Position numbers and translations under genes: made by a program. The notes below the pieces were generated by a model. It saw nothing but the letters and a program-made list of their open reading frames with translations. It was not told the origin of the DNA and ran no database searches. Positions 16,766-25,277 of a DNA stretch of 64,000 nt are shown here, piece by piece. How positions within the stretch are numbered: position 1 is the stretch's first letter; each line of letters opens with the position of its first letter. Origin of the DNA: Phenylobacterium sp. (GTDB lineage: Bacteria; Pseudomonadota; Alphaproteobacteria; Caulobacterales; Caulobacteraceae); assembly GCF_004799515.1 (NCBI RefSeq), contig NZ_SSMX01000031.1, positions 1 through 64,000 on the forward strand, in the 5' to 3' direction.

Positions 16766-17121
16766 AGGCGCTGACCGCCAACCGCCTGATCGACGGCGAG
16801 GTCGTGTTCTGGCGCCAGGGCCAGTGGGTCGACCAGTTCGCTGAGGCCGAGCTGTTCGCCGACGACGATCCGGCCGGCGAGGGCGCCGAGGGCCGGGCCA
16901 AGAGCCAGCCCACGGTGGTGGTCGAGCCCTACCTGATCGACCTGACCCAGTCCGAAGGCCTGTGGGCGCCGGTCAGCTACCGCGAACGCATCCGCGCGCT
17001 CGGCCCCACCAACCTGAACCACGGCAAGCAGGCGGAGGGCGGCGCGTCGGTCGAGGCCCTGCGCAACGCCCACGGCGCGGCCCGCTCCACCGGCCGCGTC
17101 GACCTGATCAAGCGAAAGTAG
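16762..17121 (+). CDS. DUF2849 domain protein
   Basis: 119 aa from GTG 16762, 6 bases after GGAGG. It begins VKALTANRLIDGEVVFWRQGQWV, the hallmark of DUF2849, and has an acidic middle. DUF2849 genes are commonly found next to cobA/cysI in alphaproteobacteria, so a role in sulfite reduction or siroheme handling is inferred from context. The biochemical role is unknown. The start overlaps the cobA stop, so its translation is probably coupled. Confidence 0.88.
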   Translation: MKALTANRLIDGEVVFWRQGQWVDQFAEAELFADDDPAGEGAEGRAKSQPTVVVEPYLIDLTQSEGLWAPVSYRERIRALGPTNLNHGKQAEGGASVEALRNAHGAARSTGRVDLIKRK

Positions 17122-17127
17122 GCTCGC

Positions 17128-18783
17128 ATGTACCGCTACGACCAGATCGACAAGGACATGCTGGCCGACCGCTCGGAGGAGTTCCGCGGCCAGGTGGCGC
17201 GCCGTCTGGCGGGCGAGCTGTCCGAAGACCAGTTCAAGCCGCTGCGGCTGCGCAACGGCCTCTACCTGCAGCTCCATGCCTACATGCTGCGCGTAGCGGT
17301 CCCCTACGGCTCGCTGAACCCGGACCAGCTGCGCAAGCTGGCCTGGATCGGCCGCACCTACGACAAGGGCTACGGCCACTTCACCACCCGGACCAACCTG
17401 CAGTTCCACTGGATCAAGCTGGCCGATGCGCCGGACATCCTGGATGCGCTGGCCAGCGTCGACATGCACGCCATCCAGACCAGCGGCAACTGCATCCGCA
17501 ACGTCACGTCAGACCCCTACGCCGGGGCGACCTCGGAAGAGATCGACGACCCGCGTGTCTGGGCCGAGGCGATCCGCCAGTGGTCGACGGTGCATCCGGA
17601 ATTCAACTGGCTGCCGCGCAAGTTCAAGATCGCCGTCACCGCCTCGGCCAAGGATCGCACGGCCGCCAAGACCCACGACATCGGCCTCAACCTGAAGCGC
17701 GCCCGCGACGGCGTGCTGGGTTTCGAGGTGATGGTGGGCGGCGGCCTGGGGCGCCTGCCGCACATCGCGCCGACCATCCGGCCGTTCCTGCCGGCAACGC
17801 GGCTGTTCTCCTATCTGGAGGCGATCCTGCGGGTCTACAATCGCCACGGCCGGCGCGACAACATCCACAAGGCGCGCATCAAGATCCTGGTGGCCGCCCT
17901 CGGCGCCGAGGAATTCGCCCGCCAGGTCGAGGCCGAGTGGGAGAAGGTCAGCGTCTCCGCCGATCTGCCCGACACCGAGCTCGCCCGCATCCGGGGCGCC
18001 TTCGCACCGAAGAGCTTCGAGACCCTGCCGGCGGTATCGGAGGCCTTCGAGGCCGCCAAGCTGAAGACCCCCGCCTTCGCCCGCTTCGCCCGCAATAACC
18101 TGAAGCCGCACAAGGCGCCCGGCTACGCCATCGTCGAGATCGCGCTGAAGGGCATCGGCGACACCCCCGGCGACTGCACCGCCGAGCAGATGGAGGTGGT
18201 GGCCGACCTCGCCGAGCGCTTCGGCCAGGACGACATCCGGGTGACCCACGAGCAGAACCTGGTCCTGCCGCACGTAAGGCTGGACGACGCGCCGGCGGTC
18301 TGGACGGCGCTGGCCGCCGCGGGCCTGGCGACGCCCAACATGAACCTGGTCAGCGACATCATCGCCTGCCCGGGGCTGGACTACTGCGCGCTGGCCAACG
18401 CCCGCTCGATCTCGGTGGCCCAGAACATCGCCAGGACCTTCGCCGACCCCGAGCGGGCCGAGCTGGTGGGTGAGCTGAAGATCAAGATCAGCGGCTGCAT
18501 CAACGCCTGTGGCCATCACCACGTGGGCCACATCGGCATCCTGGGGGTCGATAAGAAGGGCGAGGAATTCTACCAGCTCACCCTCGGCGGCTCGGCGGCG
18601 GAGGACGCCGGCGTCGGCCAGGCCCTGGGCCCGGCGCTGCCCTACGACAGGGTGGCCGAGGCGGTGGACACCCTGGTGGACGTCTACCTGCGCGAACGCC
18701 AGGGCGCCGAGCGCTTCCTCGACACCGTCCGCCGCACCGGCGTCGCGCCCTTCAAGGAGGCCGTTTATGCCGACGTTCATTAG
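17128..18783 (+). CDS. cysI: Sulfite reductase hemoprotein
   Basis: 551 aa nitrite/sulfite reductase reducing sulfite to sulfide with six electrons. Siroheme-[4Fe-4S] ligands are visible as Cys414-x5-Cys420 (ACPGLDYC) and Cys457-x3-Cys461 (GCINACG). Ferredoxin-like repeats include YGHFTTRTNLQFHWI and IRVTHEQNLVLPHV. It lies 6 bp after the DUF2849 gene and overlaps the DUF934 gene by 17 bp. Electrons probably come via ferredoxin and the fpr product at 20039. An assimilatory nitrite reductase is the alternative, but the cysH neighbour argues for sulfite. Confidence 0.93.
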   Translation: MYRYDQIDKDMLADRSEEFRGQVARRLAGELSEDQFKPLRLRNGLYLQLHAYMLRVAVPYGSLNPDQLRKLAWIGRTYDKGYGHFTTRTNLQFHWIKLADAPDILDALASVDMHAIQTSGNCIRNVTSDPYAGATSEEIDDPRVWAEAIRQWSTVHPEFNWLPRKFKIAVTASAKDRTAAKTHDIGLNLKRARDGVLGFEVMVGGGLGRLPHIAPTIRPFLPATRLFSYLEAILRVYNRHGRRDNIHKARIKILVAALGAEEFARQVEAEWEKVSVSADLPDTELARIRGAFAPKSFETLPAVSEAFEAAKLKTPAFARFARNNLKPHKAPGYAIVEIALKGIGDTPGDCTAEQMEVVADLAERFGQDDIRVTHEQNLVLPHVRLDDAPAVWTALAAAGLATPNMNLVSDIIACPGLDYCALANARSISVAQNIARTFADPERAELVGELKIKISGCINACGHHHVGHIGILGVDKKGEEFYQLTLGGSAAEDAGVGQALGPALPYDRVAEAVDTLVDVYLRERQGAERFLDTVRRTGVAPFKEAVYADVH

Positions 18784-19267
18784 GCTGCAGGACGGCGCCT
18801 TTTCGCTCGCCGAGGACCCGTTCACCGCGGTCGCCGACGACCAGCAGATCCCGCCTGGCGACGTGATCGTCTCGCTGGCCCGCTTCCAGACCGAGGGCGG
18901 CGGCCTGCTCAGTGAAGGCCGCCAGGTGGGCGTGCGGGTGGAGAGCCACGAGGCGGTCGAGGCGCTCGCCTACGACCTGCCGGAGATCGCGGTGGTGGCG
19001 CTCCACTTCCCGAAGTTCGGCGACGGGCGCGCCTATTCCTCGGCGCGGCTGCTGCGCGAGCGGTTCCAGTTCAAGGGCGAGGTGCGCGCCGTGGGCGACG
19101 TGCTTCGCGAACAGGCGGGCAATATGGCCCGCTGCGGTTTTGACGCCTTCGAGCCGGCGGACGGCTCGACCGTGGAGGTGTGGGAAAGGGCCGTCTCGCG
19201 CTTCCGTCATGTGTACCAGCGCGCGAGTGACGGCCGACCTCCGGCCTTCGAGGCGCGGGGAGGGTAA
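18767..19267 (+). CDS. DUF934 domain protein (oxidoreductase-associated)
   Basis: 166 aa from ATG 18767, 6 bases after AAGGAGG; the start lies inside the end of cysI. DUF934 motifs: VESHEAVEALAYDLPEIAVVALHFPKFGDGRAYSSARLLRERFQFKGEVRAVGDVLREQAGNMARCGFDAF. The family is almost always next to cysI/cysH in proteobacteria and is presumed to assist sulfite reduction. Its exact function is unknown. The stop is followed at once by the cysH start. Confidence 0.9.
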   Translation: MPTFIRLQDGAFSLAEDPFTAVADDQQIPPGDVIVSLARFQTEGGGLLSEGRQVGVRVESHEAVEALAYDLPEIAVVALHFPKFGDGRAYSSARLLRERFQFKGEVRAVGDVLREQAGNMARCGFDAFEPADGSTVEVWERAVSRFRHVYQRASDGRPPAFEARGG

Positions 19268-19268
19268 A

Positions 19269-20009
19269 TTGGCCTACGACGCTTCGGAACGCTGGCTGAC
19301 GCTGGCGGCGCGGCTGGACGCGGAGCTGCGGCACGCCCATCCGCGCACGGTGCTGGAGGAGGCGGCCGCCACCTTCGGCGACAGGCTGGCCCTGGTCTCG
19401 TCCTTCGGGGCGGAATCGGCGGTGCTGCTGCACCTGGTCTCCAAGGTGAAGCCGGACATGCCCGTGCTGTTCCTCGACACCGGCATGCTGTTCGCCCAGA
19501 CCCTGGACTATCGCCGACAGCTCACCCAACGGTTCGGCCTCACTGACGTGCGCGACCTGCGCCCCGCCTACAACGACCTGGCGGTCGCCGACCCGCACGC
19601 CAAGCTCTGGCAGAGCGACACCGACGCCTGCTGCGAGATCCGCAAGGTGATCCCGCTGGACAAGGCGCTCGCGGGCTTCGACGCCTGGATCACCGGGCGC
19701 AAGCGCTTCCATGGCGGCGCGCGCCTGTCGCTGCCGGTGGTGGAGGAGGCCGACCATCAGGTGAAGTTCAATCCCCTGGCCAACTGGACCAAGGCTGACC
19801 TCGACGCCTACGTCGCCGAATACGACCTGCCGGCCCATCCGCTGGTGGCCCAAGGCTTCCCCTCAATCGGCTGCTGGCCCTGCACCCATCCGGTGGAGGA
19901 CGGCGAAGACGTCCGCGCCGGCCGCTGGGCCGGTCTGGACAAAACCGAGTGCGGTATCCATGTCGCACGCGCCCCCGGCGCGATCACCAATGTCGGCGGC
20001 GATATTTGA
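19269..20009 (+). CDS. cysH: Phosphoadenylyl/adenylyl-sulfate reductase
   Basis: 246 aa from TTG 19269, preceded by GGGGAGGG. It reduces activated sulfate to sulfite with thioredoxin. Besides the catalytic ECGIH (Cys228), it has Cys121-Cys122 and Cys202-x2-Cys205, the [4Fe-4S] ligand set of bacterial APS reductases. It should therefore use APS directly, with no need for an APS kinase. Other motifs: LVSSFGAESAVLLHL, LDTGMLF, WITGRKRFHG. The sulfate-activating genes cysD and cysN are not in the window. Confidence 0.92.
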   Translation: MAYDASERWLTLAARLDAELRHAHPRTVLEEAAATFGDRLALVSSFGAESAVLLHLVSKVKPDMPVLFLDTGMLFAQTLDYRRQLTQRFGLTDVRDLRPAYNDLAVADPHAKLWQSDTDACCEIRKVIPLDKALAGFDAWITGRKRFHGGARLSLPVVEEADHQVKFNPLANWTKADLDAYVAEYDLPAHPLVAQGFPSIGCWPCTHPVEDGEDVRAGRWAGLDKTECGIHVARAPGAITNVGGDI

Positions 20010-20038
20010 CGCGGCCTTGAGAGACGCTAGACACCGCC

Positions 20039-20863
20039 ATGAATGACGTTTCCCACGCTCCGGTCGCCGCGCCCGTGAAGGCCGGCGGCGCCTTCTTCGT
20101 CGAGACGGTGACCTGGGTCCAGCACTGGACCGAGAGCCTGTTCTCGTTCCGCACGACCCGCGACCCGGGCCTGCGCTTCGCCAGCGGCCAGTTCGTCATG
20201 GTGGGCCTGGTGAAGGAAGAGGACGGCAAGCCCCTCGTGCGCGCCTATTCCATCGCCTCGCCATCCTGGCACGAGGAGCTGGAATTCTATTCGATCAAGG
20301 TGGCCGACGGCCCGCTGACCTCGCGCCTGCAGAAAATCAGGGTGGGCGACGAGGTGCTGATCGGCCGCAAGCCCACCGGCACCCTGGTGCTGGACGGCCT
20401 GAAACCCGGCAAGCGGCTCTACATGCTGGGCACCGGCACGGGCCTTGCGCCCTGGCTGTCCCTGGTCCGCGACCCGGAGGTCTATGAGCGGTTCGACGAG
20501 GTGATCGTCACCCACACCGTGCGCGAGGTCGCCGACCTCAACTACCGCGAGCTCTTGTCCGGCGCCCTGGCCGAGGACGAGATTCTGGGCGAGCTGATCA
20601 GGCCAAAGCTGAAGTACTATCCGACGGTGACCCGCGAGCCGTTCCAGACTGAAGGCCGCATCACCGACCTGATCGCCTCGGGCCAGATGTTCCGCGACCT
20701 CGGAACACCGCCTTTCGATCCGGCGGTTGACCGGGTGATGCTATGCGGCGGTCCGTCGGTCCTGGCCGACCTGAAGCAGCAGCTGCTGGACCTCGGCTAC
20801 GAGGAAGGCTCCATCGCCGCGCCCGGCGACTTCGTCCTCGAACGCGCCTTCGTCGAGACCTGA
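20039..20863 (+). CDS. fpr: Ferredoxin--NADP+ reductase
   Basis: 274 aa. FAD-binding RAYSIASPSW, NADP-binding MLGTGTGLAPWLSLVRDPEVYERF and the bacterial C-terminus GDFVLERAFVET identify the plant-type FNR family, bacterial subclass. It moves electrons between NADPH and ferredoxin or flavodoxin. It is 29 bp after cysH in the same direction, so it likely feeds the siroheme sulfite reductase. In other bacteria it also serves in oxidative stress. Confidence 0.92.
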   Translation: MNDVSHAPVAAPVKAGGAFFVETVTWVQHWTESLFSFRTTRDPGLRFASGQFVMVGLVKEEDGKPLVRAYSIASPSWHEELEFYSIKVADGPLTSRLQKIRVGDEVLIGRKPTGTLVLDGLKPGKRLYMLGTGTGLAPWLSLVRDPEVYERFDEVIVTHTVREVADLNYRELLSGALAEDEILGELIRPKLKYYPTVTREPFQTEGRITDLIASGQMFRDLGTPPFDPAVDRVMLCGGPSVLADLKQQLLDLGYEEGSIAAPGDFVLERAFVET

Positions 20864-20867
20864 GAGC

Positions 20868-21440
20868 CTAGGCGGGGCGCGGGGTGAGATTACGCGTCAG
20901 GTCGACGTCCGGGGCCTCGAAGGTCTGTCCGGCGAGCTTTTCGAACTGGACGATGAGCGGCGGCAGCTCCGCGTACAGCTCCAGGGCGAAATTGAAGGAC
21001 CCCTCGCGTTCCGCCATCGCGGCTTCTACGGCGTGCGGGCTCGCCTTGATCGCGTCCTGAGCTTCCTGCACCGCTTCCAGCGTCAGGCTCATCTGGACCA
21101 GCAGGATATGGGTCTTGGCCCGCAGCTGCGGGTCGCGGATCGCGAATAGGGTCTCGCGGTTGCGCTCATAGATCTGGGTTTCGCGCACCGCCGCCTTGAT
21201 GACGCGCATGGTGATGGGGCCGTAGGGATCGCCGCGGCCGCGGCTCTCGTCGGCCAGGCGGATGGTCAGCCGCAGGCCGGTCAGGATCTCGCCGAACAGG
21301 AGGGCCGCGCTCTGCTCGCGCTCCTTGCGGTTCAGCCGGTTCTCAATCTGGCCGCCCAGCAGGCCGCCCATGGTCGCCAGCACCGCGCCGACAGCGACGC
21401 CGAAGAGGGGCCCCGCGTCCGCCATGTCCACGTGCAGCAT
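20868..21440 (-). CDS. Hypothetical single-pass membrane protein
   Basis: 190 aa, with the start after GGGGAGGG. One N-terminal hydrophobic segment (PLFGVAVGAVLATMGGLLGG) is followed by a charged ENRLNRKEREQS stretch and a long helical cytoplasmic or periplasmic domain rich in Glu/Arg. No family recognised. It is transcribed in the same direction as, and downstream of, the DUF885 gene, with a 34-bp gap. Confidence 0.7.
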   Translation of the reverse strand: MLHVDMADAGPLFGVAVGAVLATMGGLLGGQIENRLNRKEREQSAALLFGEILTGLRLTIRLADESRGRGDPYGPITMRVIKAAVRETQIYERNRETLFAIRDPQLRAKTHILLVQMSLTLEAVQEAQDAIKASPHAVEAAMAEREGSFNFALELYAELPPLIVQFEKLAGQTFEAPDVDLTRNLTPRPA

Positions 21441-21474
21441 GGGCCCTCCCCAACAGTCCCCAGCCGCGCCAGCC

Positions 21475-23289
21475 TCAGGCGCTCTTGCGTCCCGCGATCC
21501 AGGCGTCGCCGACCTGGTCGAGGATGTCCAGCGGCACGCGCCCGCAGGACAGAACCGTATCGTGGAAGTCCTTGATCGCGAACTTCGCCCCCAGCGCCGC
21601 CTTGGCCCGCGTGCGCAGGTTCACAATGGTGGTGTGGCCAAGCTTGTAGGAGCAGGCTTGGCCCGGCGTGGCGCAATAGCGCTCCACCTCGCGGGCGGCG
21701 AAGCCCGGCGCCTCGCCCTCGTTCTCCACGAAGCGGGCGATGGCCTGCTCGCGGCTCCAGCGCATGTGGTGGATGCCGGTGTCGACCACGCAACGGTTGG
21801 CGCGGAACAGCTGGAACTTCAGGTAGCCGATGCGGCCCAGGGGATCGTCGTCATACATCCCGATCTCATCGGCGAGCTGCTCGGCGTAGAGCGCCCAGCC
21901 CTCGCCGTAACCGGAGAAGCCGGTGTTCTTGCGGATCAGCGGAAGGTCCTTGTTGGAGAGCGCCAGCCCGCCCTCCAGCTGGTGGCCCGGCAGGCCCTCG
22001 TGGAAGATGGTGGTCGACAGGCAGAACTTCGGCCACTCGGCGCTGTCGTGCAGGTTGAAGTAGACGATGCCGGGCCGCGAGCCGTCGATGGCCGGCCCCT
22101 GGCTGAAGGCTGAGGCCGCGCCGGCTTCGGTTTGCGGCGGCACGCGGCGCACCTCGAACTTGTAGGGCGGCACGCGGCTGAAGACGGTCGGCAGGCGCGG
22201 GCGGATCTCGTCCAGCCGGCGGTTGCAGTAGGCGATGGCGTCGGCCTTGCCCGCGTCGGTGTTGGGGAAGATCTGCTTGGGATCGGCGTAGAGGTGCTTG
22301 ATGCGGTCGGCCAGCGACCCCTGGGTCAGGCCCTGGGCCTTCAGCAGGCCGTCGATGCGGGCGGAAATCTCCTTGCCCTGTTCCAGGCCGATCTTGTGCA
22401 CCTCGTCCGGCGACAGCTTGGTGGTCGTCGTCGAGTGAAGCGCCGCCTCGTAGAAGGCCGGGCCCTCCTTGAAGCGCCAGACGCCGGCATCGTGGACCGC
22501 GCCGGCCCGCAGCGCCTTGGTCGCCGCTAGCTGGCGCTCCAGGGCCGGCAGCACCTTCTCTGAGTAGATTTTCGCCGCGTCCTTGCCGTAGCGGTCGCCC
22601 AGGCCCTTTTCGGCGGCGCGCCGCGCGATCGAGGTGACCACCAGGGCCCTGTCGACGGGTTCGACCGTCTTGGTCATCTGGTCGAGGGTGAGGTCGAGGA
22701 TGAAGTCCGGCGGGACGATGCCCAGGCCCACGTCGTGATGCAGCCGCTCGGTGTCGGCGTTCACCTGGTCGCCGAAGGCCGAGAGGCGGGCGAGGTAGGC
22801 GTCGGCGTCCTCGGCGGTGGCGATGGTGTGCTTGGTGTCCAGGAAGTCCGGCGTCGACTGGTAGGCGCCGGTCAGCTGGCTCAGCACATAGGCCGACGGG
22901 CTGAAGGCCGAGCCGCCGAAGTCGAAGCTCTGGGTCCGCGCCGTCGACTGGCGCGTGTAGACGATGACGTCGTAGTTCAGCCGGTCGGCGCCGCTCAGCG
23001 TGTTGCGGTCGATGGCCTGCAGGCGGCGGAGTTGGTCGGCGTTCAGCGCCTTGGCCTTGGCCCGCCCGGCGCTGGAGCCGTCGTCCAGCCGCGACTTCAG
23101 GTCGGCATGCGGGCCCTTGTCGAGGCCGAGCTGGGTGGCGCTCTCGGGCCGAAGCTGCAGGCCCTCCTGGAAGAAGGCGTCGAACAGGGCGGCCAGCTGT
23201 GGATTGCCCGCCGCCAAGGCGCGCGGCGCGAGGCCGGCCACGGCGACCGCGGCGCCGGAGGACAGCAAAAGGTCGCGGCGGTTCAGCAT
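21475..23289 (-). CDS. DUF885 family secreted metallopeptidase-like protein
   Basis: 604 aa. The N-terminus MLNRRDLLLSSGAAVAVAGLAPRALA is a Tat-type signal (RRDLLL) with an AxA cleavage site. The family signature HEGLPGHQLEGG is a gluzincin-like zinc motif. FSGYGEGWALYAEQLADEIG provides a further conserved Glu, and the late region (YKLGHTTIVNLRTRAKAALGAKF) is also typical. DUF885 proteins are presumed periplasmic metallopeptidases; the substrate is unknown. Confidence 0.88.
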   Translation of the reverse strand: MLNRRDLLLSSGAAVAVAGLAPRALAAGNPQLAALFDAFFQEGLQLRPESATQLGLDKGPHADLKSRLDDGSSAGRAKAKALNADQLRRLQAIDRNTLSGADRLNYDVIVYTRQSTARTQSFDFGGSAFSPSAYVLSQLTGAYQSTPDFLDTKHTIATAEDADAYLARLSAFGDQVNADTERLHHDVGLGIVPPDFILDLTLDQMTKTVEPVDRALVVTSIARRAAEKGLGDRYGKDAAKIYSEKVLPALERQLAATKALRAGAVHDAGVWRFKEGPAFYEAALHSTTTTKLSPDEVHKIGLEQGKEISARIDGLLKAQGLTQGSLADRIKHLYADPKQIFPNTDAGKADAIAYCNRRLDEIRPRLPTVFSRVPPYKFEVRRVPPQTEAGAASAFSQGPAIDGSRPGIVYFNLHDSAEWPKFCLSTTIFHEGLPGHQLEGGLALSNKDLPLIRKNTGFSGYGEGWALYAEQLADEIGMYDDDPLGRIGYLKFQLFRANRCVVDTGIHHMRWSREQAIARFVENEGEAPGFAAREVERYCATPGQACSYKLGHTTIVNLRTRAKAALGAKFAIKDFHDTVLSCGRVPLDILDQVGDAWIAGRKSA

Positions 23290-23322
23290 CTCGGTCCCCC
23301 TGACGTATCGGAAGGCGCGACC

Positions 23323-23874
23323 CTAGGTCGGACTCACGCTCGCCCGCAAGGCGAGCTCCAGCACAAAGGCGGCGCGCGCCTCCACCGTGGCCCTGGGAAC
23401 GATGACCGGCCGGTAGCTGAAGCGGTCGAGCCCGGCGAGGATGCGGCCGAACGTGGCCTCGGCCTCGGCCCAGTCCTGCCGCCGTTCGGCGTCCGTCCGG
23501 TAGATCTCCCGCCAGGGTGGGAAGACGAAGACCCGCGGGTTGTACCGGCGCGCCCGAGCGGCGGCGATGAGCGCAGGCGGCGCGTCCCACCGCGGATCGA
23601 AGCCGTCGAGGATGCCGCGGTCGAAGAAGACGCGGCCGGCCTCATGGCTCAGGGCGTCGAACTTGCGGAGATCGCGCCGGACGCACAGCTCGCAGTACGC
23701 CGCGTGGTCGTCCCAGGGCGTGGCGCGGCCGCCGCCGGCGACCTGTTCGGCGATGACGGCGCGGTGGGTCTCCTCCACCACGTGTTCGCCGCGGCCCTCG
23801 AGATGGCGGATGAGCGCGGTCTTGCCGACGCCGGGACCGCCCGTGAAGACAAAGAAATTCAGCTTTTCGATCAA
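23323..23874 (-). CDS. AAA ATPase/kinase-like protein (AAA_28 type)
   Basis: 183 aa from a proposed TTG at 23874, after GGAG. Walker A is GGPGVGKT near the N-terminus; VVEETHR, FFDRGILDGFDP and YRTDAERRQDW follow the AAA_28 (NadR-kinase-like) pattern. It likely phosphorylates a small molecule or acts as a P-loop switch; the substrate is unknown. The frame is open further upstream without a better start. It lies 33 bp after the DUF885 gene's start on the same strand. Confidence 0.8.
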   Translation of the reverse strand: MIEKLNFFVFTGGPGVGKTALIRHLEGRGEHVVEETHRAVIAEQVAGGGRATPWDDHAAYCELCVRRDLRKFDALSHEAGRVFFDRGILDGFDPRWDAPPALIAAARARRYNPRVFVFPPWREIYRTDAERRQDWAEAEATFGRILAGLDRFSYRPVIVPRATVEARAAFVLELALRASVSPT

Positions 23875-23969
23875 GATGTTCTCCAGACATGCTGAGGCGG
23901 CCGGCGGCGCTGGCGTTCTAGCTGTCCGGGGAGATTTGGCAGGCGGCGGAAGCGCCTGGCCCAGGCCGA

Positions 23970-24449
23970 CTAGCCTGGAGGGCAGCCTTCGAAGTCGCCG
24001 ACCTTGACGGCGGTCAGGCTCGCGAGGTTCACGCCCTTGATGGCGCCCATCGAGCCGGCGTTGGCGCCGGTGTAGAGGTCGATGCGCTTGCCCTTGATCG
24101 CGCTGCCGGCGTCCGAGGCGTACCAGTAGCCGTCGTGCGTCGAGCCGTCGGGCATCTTCAAGCCGACAGTTTCCTTGATGAACAGGACGCTGTGGCGCGG
24201 GATCAGGTTCTTGTCGACGGCCACGGTGCGCATGGCGACCACCTTGCAGCCCAGCGCGTCCAGGGCGCCCACGCCCTTGACGCCGGCGTGGTAGAGCGTC
24301 GCCTTCAGGTTCCAGCCGGGGCCGGAGGGCAGGGCGCCGGTGACCACCGACATGATGATGTCGCCCACAGGGTCGGCGGACGCAGCTTGCGCCCCGTTTG
24401 CGGCGAGAAGGGCGGGAAGAAGTGCCAGAGCGGCGAGGCGGCGTCGCAA
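23970..24449 (-). CDS. Secreted 3D-domain protein
   Basis: 159 aa with a signal peptide (MRRRLAALALLPALLAANGAQAA). The C-terminal part LIPRHSVLFI...DGYWYASDAGSAIKGKRIDLYTG carries the three-aspartate (3D) domain seen in MltA-type lytic transglycosylases and resuscitation-promoting factors. Only the 3D core is present, without the MltA body, so it may bind or cut peptidoglycan. Two Cys in the mature part could pair. Confidence 0.82.
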   Translation of the reverse strand: MRRRLAALALLPALLAANGAQAASADPVGDIIMSVVTGALPSGPGWNLKATLYHAGVKGVGALDALGCKVVAMRTVAVDKNLIPRHSVLFIKETVGLKMPDGSTHDGYWYASDAGSAIKGKRIDLYTGANAGSMGAIKGVNLASLTAVKVGDFEGCPPG

Positions 24450-24640
24450 GACGGCGTCCTCCTTCGTCGTTGAACTGGTGCGGTGGGGACCCTAGCCGGA
24501 CTCCGACAGCCCAGGCAACCCCGCATGGGCTGCGGCCGATCGACCTTTCAGTATATCTAACAGACTCCAGTCGATGAGTTCGGTTGCTTTCACAGGCAGA
24601 TCGGTCATCTATCCGCACCGCGCCGGAGGGGAAGAATTTC
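24450..24640. other. Divergent intergenic region
   Basis: 191 bases between the 3D-domain gene and the GST gene. An AT-rich patch (AGTATATCTAACAG, about 24551) is a plausible core promoter for the GST gene. No operator or small gene is evident. Confidence 0.35.
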
Positions 24641-25228
24641 ATGAAAATCTATGGGGATTCCATCTCCGGCAATTGCCTGAAGGTGAAGTGGGTCGCCGAT
24701 TCCCTGGGCCTTCCCTACAACTGGATCGAGACCAGCGTGCTGACCGCGGAGACTCGCACGGCGCAATTCCTGGCGATGAACCCCGCAGGCCAGGTCCCGC
24801 TGGTCGTCCTGGGCGATGGCCGACCCTTGGCCCAGTCCAACGCCATCATCCTGCATCTGGCGGAGGGCTCGGGCCTGATCCCGGCCGACGCCTATGACCG
24901 CGCCAAGATGCTCGAATGGATGTTCTGGGAGCAATACAGTCACGAGCCCTACGTCGCCGTGGCCCGTTTTCAAGTCCGCTACCTGGGCAAGCCCGCCGAT
25001 GAGCTGGAGGCGCGGATTGTCGAGCGCGGCCGCGCGGCCTTGCAGCGGCTGGAGGACGCCCTGGTGGCCTCGGCCTTCCTGGTCGGCGGGGCCCTCAGCC
25101 TGGCTGATGTCGCGCTGGTCGTCTACACCCGCGTGGCGCCCGAGGGCGGTTTCGACCTGACGGACTATCCGCGCGTGCGGGCCTGGATTGTCCGCGTGGA
25201 GCAGGCGCTGGACATCACCGGGCGCTGA
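24641..25228 (+). CDS. Glutathione S-transferase family protein
   Basis: 195 aa from ATG 24641 (MKIYGDSISGNCLKVKW), after GGAGGGG. It has an N-terminal thioredoxin-like domain with the GSH-binding NPAGQVPLVV and LAQSNAIILHLA, and a C-terminal helical domain with FLVGGALSLADVALVVYTRVAPEGGFDL. It would conjugate or reduce with glutathione. Bacterial GSTs of this type are hard to assign to a substrate. A glutathione reductase lies at 47657. Confidence 0.9.
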   Translation: MKIYGDSISGNCLKVKWVADSLGLPYNWIETSVLTAETRTAQFLAMNPAGQVPLVVLGDGRPLAQSNAIILHLAEGSGLIPADAYDRAKMLEWMFWEQYSHEPYVAVARFQVRYLGKPADELEARIVERGRAALQRLEDALVASAFLVGGALSLADVALVVYTRVAPEGGFDLTDYPRVRAWIVRVEQALDITGR

Positions 25229-25277
25229 GGCGCCGGAGGCGCTTGCCTTCCGCGGCGGGAGCCGACAAATCGGGGGC

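Noticed and set aside
21866..23590. Long minus-strand frame shifted against the DUF885 gene
   Set aside because: Out-of-frame shadow rich in Arg/Pro/Gly; the DUF885 frame has the signal peptide and zinc motif.
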